Positions 29,891-38,203 of a stretch of 39,240 nt of DNA are shown here, one piece after another. The DNA is from Victivallis vadensis (GTDB taxonomy: Bacteria > Verrucomicrobiota > Kiritimatiellia > UBA8416 > CAMCYG01), in NCBI GenBank assembly GCA_945883775.1, contig CAMCYG010000008.1:1-39240 (forward strand), read 5' to 3'. The position numbers and the translations under genes are program-made. The notes beneath the pieces were generated by a model. That model searched no databases and was not told where the DNA came from. It worked only from the letters and a program-made list of their open reading frames with translations. Position 1 is the stretch's first letter, and each line of letters starts with the position of its first letter.

Positions 29891-30633
29891 GATTGATATT
29901 TGACTCTCATGTCCATGTTTATCCGTTTTACGACATACCTGCTTTGTTCACGGCTTTGGCCTGCAAGCTCGCGGAGCTGGATCCGGATGCACGGAAGATG
30001 GCTTTTCTCACAGATATTCAGGTTGGCAAGGCGTTTGAGGAGCTGTGCACGGTCGGAGTTCCAGGAATGACGCTAAAGCAGGTTGATACGCACTGTCTTG
30101 CAATCAAGGATGGCATGGGCAGGGAGCTGTTTCTGTTTAATGGGCGGCAGATTGTTACGGCAGAGCGACTGGAAATCCTTGCGCTGGTTTGCTCTATTGA
30201 TGTTGAAGGCAGGTTGCCTGCGGTAGATGTTGTTAAACAAATACATGCGGCCGGAGGTGTCGCTGTGATAGCGTGGGGTGTTGGAAAATGGCTTGGCAGT
30301 CGCGGCGATGTGGTTCGTGGACTGATTGATAATGATTCGCTTAAGCCCCTTCTGCTGGGTGATTCATCAATGAGGCCCTCATTCTGGGGAACTCCTGATC
30401 AAATGGAATATGGTCGCAATAAGGGGCTGAAGATTATCTGCGGTTCTGATCCATTGCCGTTCCGCGGCGAAGAGGGGGTTGCCGGGGCATATGCGACTTT
30501 GGCTGAATATGATTTCGATTTCAGTAATCCATCCGTCTCGGCTCGTGAAATGCTGATTTCGCCAAGTGTGCGATTTAATCCTATGGGTGAAAGGTCATCG
30601 CCCGTTAAGTGGCTGGCAAGGGTGCTGCGTTAA
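29887..30633 (+). CDS. PHP-like / metal-dependent hydrolase-like protein
   Basis: MRLIFDSHVHVYPFYD, AAGGVAVIAWGVGKW, IICGSDPLPFRGEEG; ATGA overlap with GT4 stop. Confidence 0.6.
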   Translation: MRLIFDSHVHVYPFYDIPALFTALACKLAELDPDARKMAFLTDIQVGKAFEELCTVGVPGMTLKQVDTHCLAIKDGMGRELFLFNGRQIVTAERLEILALVCSIDVEGRLPAVDVVKQIHAAGGVAVIAWGVGKWLGSRGDVVRGLIDNDSLKPLLLGDSSMRPSFWGTPDQMEYGRNKGLKIICGSDPLPFRGEEGVAGAYATLAEYDFDFSNPSVSAREMLISPSVRFNPMGERSSPVKWLARVLR

Positions 30634-31400
30634 CCGGCTTTCTTCTTGCTTGCTTCGATTTCCCATAGTTTGGCGTATTTAATGAAGACGCCAATAGCGC
30701 TGATTCGGGCGATTATATAACCTGCCATACCGTCAAGGAATCCATGCTTGATGAAATAACATTTGATGAATTTGTAAAATGGGCGTATCAGCAGATCTAT
30801 TAACATGAATCTTTTCCCTTTGTTATACATGCTGTTTGCTGATATCAGAGAAAAGTTGTTCAGTGTTGAGATCTGGTCGGAGATATCGTTGTAAGTGTAA
30901 TGATTAAGCTTGCCCTTCAGTCTTTTTACCGGGCCATGGACCGTCGTTTTGTCATGCGGTTCTTCTCCTCCGCAAGTGCCAAGTTCTTTTCTGAACAGTC
31001 TTAGTTTAACGTCGGGATACCAGTCGCCGTGTTTGATCCATTTTTGCATGAACCAGACCATGCGAGGGAACTCGTACCCTGCATATTTGTCAGTGTTTCC
31101 TGTCGTGAATTCATTGAGGATCTCATCTCTCAATTCAGCTGAAACTTCCTCGTCTGCGTCGATGAAGAGAATCCACGTGCCGGAGGCTAGATCTTTTATC
31201 AGGTTCTTTTGCCCGATATATCCTAGCCAGCGGTGTTGATATACCAGATTGGTGTATTCCCTGCAGATATTAGGGGTGTTGTCACGGCTGAAGCTGTCCA
31301 CTACTACTATCTCATCAGCCCATTTAACGCTGTTAAGGCAACGGCGTATATTGGCTGCTTCATTTCCAGCAGTAATACAAACTGATATTTTTTCTTTCAT
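30630..31400 (-). CDS. Glycosyltransferase family 2 (WaaE/KdtX-like)
   Basis: ISVCITAGNEAANIRRCLNSVKWADEIVVVDSFSRDNTPNIC, IGQKNLIKDLASGTWILFIDADEEVS. Confidence 0.92.
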   Translation of the reverse strand: MKEKISVCITAGNEAANIRRCLNSVKWADEIVVVDSFSRDNTPNICREYTNLVYQHRWLGYIGQKNLIKDLASGTWILFIDADEEVSAELRDEILNEFTTGNTDKYAGYEFPRMVWFMQKWIKHGDWYPDVKLRLFRKELGTCGGEEPHDKTTVHGPVKRLKGKLNHYTYNDISDQISTLNNFSLISANSMYNKGKRFMLIDLLIRPFYKFIKCYFIKHGFLDGMAGYIIARISAIGVFIKYAKLWEIEASKKKAG

Positions 31401-31484
31401 AAGAATAAATTAGAGACAAACACGGAAATAGTAAGCAGTAAGCCGTATTATGGCAAGCGAAAGGTTCATAAACCCGTCTAAGAG

Positions 31485-31559
31485 TGGAGCGGGAGAAGGG
31501 AATCGAACCCTCAACGTCAACCTTGGGAAGGTTGCATTCTGCCATTGAATTACTCCCGC
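31485..31559 (-). tRNA. tRNA-Gly(CCC), CCA encoded
   Basis: Minus strand GCGGGAGTAATTCAATGGCAGAATGCAACCTTCCCAAGGTTGACGTTGAGGGTTCGATTCCCTTCTCCCGCTCCA; 7-bp acceptor stem, anticodon stem CAACC/GGTTG with loop TTCCCAA, T-loop GTTCGATTC, U73-CCA. Confidence 0.95.
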
Positions 31560-31624
31560 GCAGGATCAATGTGCAGGCAATATAACAAATACTTGGAATC
31601 TTGCTAATACTAAATGATAATCTT

Positions 31625-32182
31625 TTACTTGGTCGAGAATCTTGAGAAATCCTGCGGTTCCGGTACGCACGGGTCGTGCTGGACGTAGACAAGCTTATCG
31701 GTGTCGAATCCTGCCTCCTTTGCTTTCTCGACTAATTGAGCCGTGATGTTCTCAGGTAGTGACGTCTGGCGTGCTATTATCCACAGAAAAGTCAGGTTTG
31801 ATCCGCAGACAAGGGCATAATTATAATCAGCTTTGTCCAGTTCGATGATGTTGTAGCTCGTAAAGTAGGGGCCAAAGAAGGAGACAAGGAGTTGGCCGAT
31901 CTGCGGTCTGGAGGCGAATTTTGCCTTGCCGATTGCTTTTCGCCACATCCGCTTCTCCGGATTATAGCCTTGGTTCAGTATCTTGATAAGTCCGTTGTCC
32001 ATCAGGTTGTATGTCGCGCTGGCGTTGATGAGGCCGCTCTCGAAAGAGTGGTCAAGTCGAGCGATCTCGTACCACTGGCCTGCGTATCGCTTGATGTCAA
32101 AATCGCCTATCACCTTGGCTTTGCCGGGTACGGTAGCCTTCCCCCCGGTGAGGAATGACAGGAATAAGGATGCATTACTCAT
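31625..32182 (-). CDS. Lipocalin family protein (Blc-like)
   Basis: IGDFDIKRYAGQWYEIARLDHSFE (GxW lipocalin motif), YNLMDNGLIKILNQGYNPEKRMWRKAIGKAKF, YALVCGSNLTFLWIIARQTSLP. Confidence 0.93.
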   Translation of the reverse strand: MSNASLFLSFLTGGKATVPGKAKVIGDFDIKRYAGQWYEIARLDHSFESGLINASATYNLMDNGLIKILNQGYNPEKRMWRKAIGKAKFASRPQIGQLLVSFFGPYFTSYNIIELDKADYNYALVCGSNLTFLWIIARQTSLPENITAQLVEKAKEAGFDTDKLVYVQHDPCVPEPQDFSRFSTK

Positions 32183-32252
32183 AAGGTGACTTTATACCGG
32201 ATGTTTCTTGCATCGCAACAGATAAGATTGCGCTGAAAGAAATATTTATGCC

Positions 32253-32432
32253 ACTTAATAAGGGCGTATTGCCGCTCTGCCGGGAACCCCTGCCGGCTTG
32301 ACCGGCAGGTGAACAAGACTGTTGGCAAATCAACCCCGAAGGTTAATTTGCTTTGGGCAACAGTCTTGTTCACCTGCGACACTAGGTCACAGGGGTCAAA
32401 CCCCGGCAGATCTGCAATGCGCCTACTTAATA
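32253..32432. mobile_element. MITE-like non-autonomous element: 164-bp palindromic body with imperfect TIRs and 8-bp target-site-duplication-like direct repeats
   Basis: ACTTAATA at 32253-32260 and 32425-32432 flush with TIRs AGGGCGTATTGCCGCTCTGCCGGG (32261-32284) and the reverse complement of CCCCGGCAGATCTGCAATGCGCCT (32401-32424); inner perfect 20-bp inverted repeat 32305-32324/32358-32377. Confidence 0.75.
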
Positions 32433-32475
32433 TGACTGCTTGAAAAACGACGCTCTTATGGTATATAAATCTTCC

Positions 32476-33423
32476 ATGCATATTCTTGTTACAGGCGGAG
32501 CGGGTTTTGTCGGGAGTCACCTTGTTGAGCGGCTGGCTGGTCGAGGTGATAGCGTTGTCATACTTGACTGCATGAATAACTACTACGATCCCAAGATCAA
32601 GGAGCGCAATCTTGCTTGCGCACTTAAGGCCGGTAAGGTCTCATTCGTTAAAGGCGATATACTTGATCTGTCCCTGCTGGATGACTTGTTTCTCGCCAAT
32701 AAATTCGACGTGGTTGTCCATCTTGCAGCCAGGGCTGGTGTTCGGCCTAGTATTGAACAGCCGCTCCTTTATGAGCAGGTGAACTGCCTGGGTACTCTGC
32801 ACATGCTTGAATCAATGAGGAAGCATGGCATGAAGAGGCTTGTGTTTGCGTCTTCTTCAAGTGTGTACGGCAATACCAAAGAAGTGCCTTTTAAGGAGAC
32901 TGCAGTGATTGATCGACCGGTGAGCCCTTATGCGGCGACAAAGGCGGCAGGGGAACTCTATTGCCACAACTATCATCATCTTTACGGGATTTCCAGTAAC
33001 GTTCTGCGCTTCTTCACCGTATACGGGCCGCGTCAGCGCCCGGATATGGCCATCCATAAATTCACAAAGCTGATTGACGGCGGCAAGCCGATCCCGTTCT
33101 TTGGTGACGGCAGTACGGAACGTGACTATACATATTATACCGATATTATTGAAGGGGTGGTTGCCGCCGTAGATCGTGATCTTGGGTTCGAGATATTCAA
33201 CCTTGGCGAATCGCGCACTACCAAATTAACCGAACTTGTGAAGTTTATCGAAGACAGCCTTGGCAAGAAAGCAGTTCTGGATCGCCAGCCGATGCAGAAA
33301 GGCGATGTTGTAATGACCAATGCCGATGTCAGCAAGGCTCGCAAACTTCTAGACTACAAGCCGACAACAAGTGTCGAAACCGGCGTCAGAAATTTCGTAG
33401 AGTGGTACAAGCAGATTAAGTAA
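32476..33423 (+). CDS. NAD-dependent epimerase (UDP-glucuronate 4-epimerase-like, SDR)
   Basis: HILVTGGAGFVGSHLVERL, DCMNNYYDPKIKERN, VVHLAARAGVRPSIEQP, SSSVYGN, YAATKAAGELYCHNYHHLYG, FFTVYGPRQRPDMA. Confidence 0.92.
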   Translation: MHILVTGGAGFVGSHLVERLAGRGDSVVILDCMNNYYDPKIKERNLACALKAGKVSFVKGDILDLSLLDDLFLANKFDVVVHLAARAGVRPSIEQPLLYEQVNCLGTLHMLESMRKHGMKRLVFASSSSVYGNTKEVPFKETAVIDRPVSPYAATKAAGELYCHNYHHLYGISSNVLRFFTVYGPRQRPDMAIHKFTKLIDGGKPIPFFGDGSTERDYTYYTDIIEGVVAAVDRDLGFEIFNLGESRTTKLTELVKFIEDSLGKKAVLDRQPMQKGDVVMTNADVSKARKLLDYKPTTSVETGVRNFVEWYKQIK

Positions 33424-33424
33424 C

Positions 33425-35260
33425 TTATTCTGATGTCTGTAGACCTTGATTGTTCTGAAGTAATTTCAGTAGCTGGCGATAGTTGTCTTTGTGGATCCAG
33501 ATGGCGTTCGCATGGTCTATATCTTCGCTCATGATCTCGGTCAGTGCCGTGTTGGCGTTCTGCCCCCAAATACAGTCTTTGCGATAAAACAGTGTTGGCT
33601 TTGTGACGCAAACTCCGGCGGTATCTGTCCAGGAAATGGTTTTTGGCTGGTAATGCGAAAAACAGAGCAGATGCATATATTCGTGTGCAAGGGCAGGTTC
33701 GTACATTTGACCAATTTCCAGCAAAATGGCGTTGGGAAATCTTGCCGGCTCGGTTATGCCGATATCGCCCAGCCATTTTTCCGGCACCAATCCCACGGCG
33801 ATATCCACCTGGCCCGGCTGGTATATTGATTGAAGTCGCGCCAGTAAGCCTGATCGTGTCTGGCCGGAGATCAATTCTCCCGGAGCGGACTCTGGCTTTA
33901 GCATTGTGGAAGTCCCATAGGTAATAACCTGGTCCGGCGGCAGTGGTAGCATTGAAGAGATGAATTCCCGCTGGGCGGTGACCGCGGATAGAAATTCGCC
34001 ATCATCCATCCGGTCTTTACCAGCCCATTCTCCTACTGCAATCGGCATGAAATGGAAACGGATGATTTTGCATCGTTCCTCTACATTGGCTTCAGCCGTC
34101 GCTTTTAATGTTTTGGCTGATTGCAGGGGTTTGCCGTCGACCGATAGAGGCGTTACTTCGGCGGAGATCTGAATTTTACCGGTTGTGCTCGGCGTGAAGA
34201 TTAGATTTGCAGTGTCTTGAGACAGCCGGTGCTTGGCAGCAGTTTTCTCTTTTGCAAAGAAAGACTGGAAGATGAATTTGCCATCGGCAGGGATGTTCAT
34301 TCCGCCAGCTCCGCCTGATAGAGGCTTGCCGTTACAGAAAAACTGCACTTTTGCTTCGACTTCACGTATCTTCGGGTCTTCCCATTCCAGTCCCGCTCGC
34401 AGGACCGCAGGTTTCCCTTTAATCCAGGTTTGGCAGAACGAAAGATCAATGACTTGTGATGGTTTGAATGTCAGCTTGAAAGGAGACGGAATCTCTCCGT
34501 TCCTCGGCAGACGGGCAATCATCTTTTCAACAATAGGCCTCATTTTGATCGGGGCGATGTTGAAGGCATTGCAAACGGCCAGGATGTGCACATTGCCGGC
34601 CTGAATAGAGAAACGGTTAAAAATCTGTTTGTCTTTTAGGTGATGCACCTCGAATTCAGTAAAGTGATGATTGTCCTGAAGAAACTTCTCCATGTCTGGG
34701 ACCCCAAGATTTGATTCGTAACGTGTGGTATAGCTCTTAATTATCTCTTCGGGCCATTTTTGATCGAGCAGTTTTACAGTCCAATTCTTCTTGTTTGCGA
34801 AGTCCCCATTGCCCACGCCGCGGCTGTCATCGTAGTCGCCAAGGGTTTGATTAAAGGCGGTGGTGTATTTATTAATCCATCCGCTAGCCATAAGTTCCGG
34901 CGTGTTGCAGTACTTAGGATTGGGGAAGTATCTGTAAACGTATAGGCTGATCCTGAGCGTTGTGCTGGGCGTTGATTTGTAGTTGGTCACTTCACCGTCC
35001 CAGAAGCTTTCTTCAGATTCATCATAAGTGCGGTGGATAGTCATTTTGAGCGGTACGGAGCATTCAGGGACTAGTTCGGCTGTGGTGCCTGTGAAATTGC
35101 CGAAGGTCATGGCGGCAGGATTTGGCTGGGCTGGTTCTTTATTTCCAGCTTCAGCGTTTGAGGTCGTACCTGCTAAAAGCGAAAAGGCAAAGCTGGCGAG
35201 AAGGCAAGCTTTGAGGAACGTGCTTGTTGGGCTGAAAAGAAAGGCGTTGAGTTTTATCAT
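33425..35260 (-). CDS. Large secreted protein of unknown family with HEXXH motif (putative metallopeptidase-like domain)
   Basis: Signal-peptide-like LKACLLASFAFSLLAGTTSNAEA; C-terminal ALAHEYMHLLCFSHYQ (HEYMH = HEXXH). Confidence 0.65.
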   Translation of the reverse strand: MIKLNAFLFSPTSTFLKACLLASFAFSLLAGTTSNAEAGNKEPAQPNPAAMTFGNFTGTTAELVPECSVPLKMTIHRTYDESEESFWDGEVTNYKSTPSTTLRISLYVYRYFPNPKYCNTPELMASGWINKYTTAFNQTLGDYDDSRGVGNGDFANKKNWTVKLLDQKWPEEIIKSYTTRYESNLGVPDMEKFLQDNHHFTEFEVHHLKDKQIFNRFSIQAGNVHILAVCNAFNIAPIKMRPIVEKMIARLPRNGEIPSPFKLTFKPSQVIDLSFCQTWIKGKPAVLRAGLEWEDPKIREVEAKVQFFCNGKPLSGGAGGMNIPADGKFIFQSFFAKEKTAAKHRLSQDTANLIFTPSTTGKIQISAEVTPLSVDGKPLQSAKTLKATAEANVEERCKIIRFHFMPIAVGEWAGKDRMDDGEFLSAVTAQREFISSMLPLPPDQVITYGTSTMLKPESAPGELISGQTRSGLLARLQSIYQPGQVDIAVGLVPEKWLGDIGITEPARFPNAILLEIGQMYEPALAHEYMHLLCFSHYQPKTISWTDTAGVCVTKPTLFYRKDCIWGQNANTALTEIMSEDIDHANAIWIHKDNYRQLLKLLQNNQGLQTSE

Positions 35261-35273
35261 CGGATATAATTCT

Positions 35274-35759
35274 TTACTGTTCTATAACTTCGATGCATTC
35301 GCGAGTTGTCTCAACTGCGGCCGCCTTGCCGATGATATCGACGTTGAGCATGACCTTGATATTGCCTTTAAGCGATGACACTTCCCCTTCAATGCCGGCT
35401 AATGGGCCGTTGATTATCCTTACCTTGGTTCCTTTCTTGATTTTCTCTGCTGCGCCCATTTCAGGATCAACCGTGATGGCGGTTTTAATTTGATTAAGGG
35501 TTTTCAGCAGGCTTTCTTCATTTTCCGGTGCGATGAATCTAAGGACGAAATCGCTTCTCTTTAGCCCGTCTAAAAGGGTGGGTTCGATGAGTGCGAAAAT
35601 GTAGCCGGGAAACAGAGGAATCATCGTTGTGACCTTGCGGCGCTGGAATACCTTGGTTTTCTTGCGCAAAGGGAGGTAATGCTCGATGTTCATGACCGAG
35701 CAGTATCTTGCCGTTTTTTTCTCAGTTTTTGGCCGTAAATATAAAACCTGCCAACCCAT
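35274..35759 (-). CDS. NusG-like transcription antitermination factor (RfaH/UpxY/LoaP-type specialised paralog)
   Basis: GWQVLYLRPKTEKKTARYC, PLFPGYIFALIE, C-terminal KOW motif GTKVRIINGPLAGIEGEVSSLKG. Confidence 0.85.
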   Translation of the reverse strand: MGWQVLYLRPKTEKKTARYCSVMNIEHYLPLRKKTKVFQRRKVTTMIPLFPGYIFALIEPTLLDGLKRSDFVLRFIAPENEESLLKTLNQIKTAITVDPEMGAAEKIKKGTKVRIINGPLAGIEGEVSSLKGNIKVMLNVDIIGKAAAVETTRECIEVIEQ

Positions 35760-35848
35760 GCGATGTACGGTACAGGATTTGTTATTGAAATCAATTGAAT
35801 TGTATGGATGAATAATGACTTCCGTTTATACCTCATTGAATTGCAACT

Positions 35849-36013
35849 ATGGCGAGTTGTTGTGTGGCTTTGCACTGGAAGGCAAATCTTGAAGCCCTTG
35901 GTCTCAAGGTGGAGGACATCAGGCTGGATGAGTACACGAAGCGGCGCTTCGTCTTTTTTGCCGATCCTGACGGACTGCCGCTGGAATTGTACGAATCAGT
36001 AGTGAGGGAATAG
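35849..36013 (+). pseudogene. C-terminal remnant of a VOC/glyoxalase-family protein
   Basis: Frame reads MASCCVALHWKANLEALGLKVEDIRLDEYTKRRFVFFADPDGLPLELYESVVRE*; only the last VOC strand-helix unit is present, no N-terminal part upstream. Confidence 0.65.
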
Positions 36014-36251
36014 GGGATAGCGAAATATTCCTATCTTAATGCTTGCATAAGACAGGCTATTATCATAGTTTCAGCCCCGTTTTGTTTGTCATGGAGTAAC
36101 TTGCGCCTGCGTGCCTGGGGGTACGATAAACAGGAAGCAATAATAATAACAACCTAACAAATTGCGGGAATCCCCGCGTCGAAAGGAATCCTCCCTGCGC
36201 TAAGCACTTAATGATGCTTTATGGCGTTTATAAGGGGCGGATACGTTAAAC

Positions 36252-38027
36252 ATGGAACAAACACAGAAAAAGAAGGTAAATCTCGATCCGGCGCAGTATG
36301 GCGCTGACAAAAGGGCCGAGATGCTCAAGATGTACGAAGAGACTCTCAAGAACTTCACTGAGGGTTCGATCGTGTCAGGTAAAGTGCTGGAAGTACGCTC
36401 AAACGAAGTGCTTGTAGACATTGGCTATAAGTCGGAAGGCGTAGTTCCCGGCAATGAATTTGCAAAATTATCCGAGGTCAAGCCGGGCGACATTCTCGAG
36501 GTCCTGCTAGCTGAGATAGAGGACGAGAACGGCATGGTCGTGCTGAGCAAGCAGAAAGCCGATCAGAAATTACGTTGGGACAAGATCCAGGCCAGTTGCC
36601 AGGAGGGCAGTGTGGTTGAGGGCACAGTGGTCACCAAGGTCCGCGGCGGTCTTATTGTCGATATCGACGGAGTCGAGGCGTTCCTGCCAGGTTCCCAGAT
36701 CGATGTCATACCCGTGCATAACATGGATCAATATGTCGGCAATCGTTACGAATTCAAGGTCATCAAGATCAGCCTTGAGCGCAGGAATATCATAGTTTCC
36801 CGCAGGGAGCTGATGGAAGAGCGCATCAAGGGCAAGCGCAAGGAATTGCTCTCGACCATCGAGATCGGTCAGACCCGCAAGGGCACGGTCAAGAATATCA
36901 CCGAGTTTGGTGTGTTCGTGGACCTGGTCGGTATGGATGGCTTACTGCATATCACCGATATGAGCTGGGGCAGGATCAAGCATCCGTCCGAGATGGTGAA
37001 GGTCGGACAGGAGATAGAGGTCGTTATCCTCGGCATAGATATCGAGAAAGAGCGCGTATCGCTTGGCTTGAAACAGAGAAGCACCAATCCTTGGGATGAT
37101 ATCGATATGAAGTTCCCTGTCGGCAGTCGTCTGCGCGGCAAGGTCGTAAATCTGGCTCCTTATGGCGCATTTGTCGAGATAGAGCCCGGAGTCGAAGGAC
37201 TGGTACACGTTTCCGAGATATCCTGGACGAAGCGTGTTGCAAGGGCGTCTGATGTGTTGTCGCTTGGAGATGAGGTGGATGTCGTAGTCCTCAGCATCAA
37301 CAAGGATGAGCAGAAGATAGCGCTTGGTATACGTCAGACAGAGTCCAATCCTTGGGACACGGTTCAGAACCGTTACCCGGTCGGCTCCAGAGTAACCGGC
37401 AAGGTTCGCAACTTCACCAACTATGGCGCATTCGTAGAGCTCGAGGATGGCATAGACGGTATGATACACGTCTCGGATATGTCCTGGACGCGTAAGGTAA
37501 ATCATCCGTCCGAGATCATCCAGAAGGGTGCTTCCGTCGATGCAGTGGTTCTCGAAGTCGATGCGGATAACAAGCGCATCAGTCTTGGACTCAAGCAGGC
37601 TTCGGACGATCCATGGAGTAACATTGCGAGCCGTTACAAGCCCGGCCAGATTGTGAAGGGCAAAGTTACGAAGATAGCTTCGTTCGGTGCCTTCATCGAG
37701 GTCGAGGAAGGGATTGACGGTCTTGTGCATATCTCGCAGATCAGCCCGGACCATGTGGAGAAGGTGCGCGATGTACTGCAGGTAGGACAGGATGTTGAGG
37801 CGCGAATCGTCAAGATTGATAAGGCGGCGAGAAGAATCGGCCTTAGCATCAAGGCGGCTTCACTGCCGGAAGAGGAATTCATCAAGCATCAGGACGAGAT
37901 GATCGCGTCCTTGAGGCCGGGTGAGGATATGGTAGATCTCGCGGGCGCTTTCGACGAGGCGTTCGGACTCGCGGGTGCCGAGGAAAGTCAGGGCGAGGAG
38001 TGGAGGCCTGGCGATAATAAGAAGTAA
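36252..38027 (+). CDS. rpsA: 30S ribosomal protein S1 with six S1 domains
   Basis: Six successive S1 motifs (GSIVSGKVLEV.., GSVVEGTVVTK.., GQTRKGTVKNITEFGVFVDL.., GSRLRGKVVNLAPYGAFVEI.., GSRVTGKVRNFTNYGAFVEL.., GQIVKGKVTKIASFGAFIEV..). Confidence 0.97.
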   Translation: MEQTQKKKVNLDPAQYGADKRAEMLKMYEETLKNFTEGSIVSGKVLEVRSNEVLVDIGYKSEGVVPGNEFAKLSEVKPGDILEVLLAEIEDENGMVVLSKQKADQKLRWDKIQASCQEGSVVEGTVVTKVRGGLIVDIDGVEAFLPGSQIDVIPVHNMDQYVGNRYEFKVIKISLERRNIIVSRRELMEERIKGKRKELLSTIEIGQTRKGTVKNITEFGVFVDLVGMDGLLHITDMSWGRIKHPSEMVKVGQEIEVVILGIDIEKERVSLGLKQRSTNPWDDIDMKFPVGSRLRGKVVNLAPYGAFVEIEPGVEGLVHVSEISWTKRVARASDVLSLGDEVDVVVLSINKDEQKIALGIRQTESNPWDTVQNRYPVGSRVTGKVRNFTNYGAFVELEDGIDGMIHVSDMSWTRKVNHPSEIIQKGASVDAVVLEVDADNKRISLGLKQASDDPWSNIASRYKPGQIVKGKVTKIASFGAFIEVEEGIDGLVHISQISPDHVEKVRDVLQVGQDVEARIVKIDKAARRIGLSIKAASLPEEEFIKHQDEMIASLRPGEDMVDLAGAFDEAFGLAGAEESQGEEWRPGDNKK

Positions 38028-38064
38028 GTGATGAACATACCGGTATCAATGATACCGTTTGCAG

Positions 38065-38098
38065 AGGGGCGCATCGCAAGATGCGCCCCTTCTGTTTT
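38065..38098 (+). terminator. Rho-independent terminator of rpsA
   Basis: AGGGGCGCATC-GCAA-GATGCGCCCCT followed by TCTGTTTT; 11-bp GC-rich stem with GCAA tetraloop. Confidence 0.9.
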
Positions 38099-38203
38099 AT
38101 TAGATCAGTCATATCTGTCTGGTCAGTCCGATCAGTCTGATCAGGGCCCCACCTTACAATTTCCTTGAGATGGCATAAGTAGTCAGGCTACTATGCCGCA
38201 CCA

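Noticed and set aside
36942-37754. 270-aa antisense ORF on the minus strand within rpsA
   Set aside because: rpsA is unambiguous on + strand; repeated S1 domains with strong codon bias create long antisense frames. The translated product shows no recognisable motif.
38101-38150. Repetitive CAGTC/GATCAG motifs after the rpsA terminator
   Set aside because: Too short and irregular to call a tandem repeat or CRISPR; no spacer periodicity.
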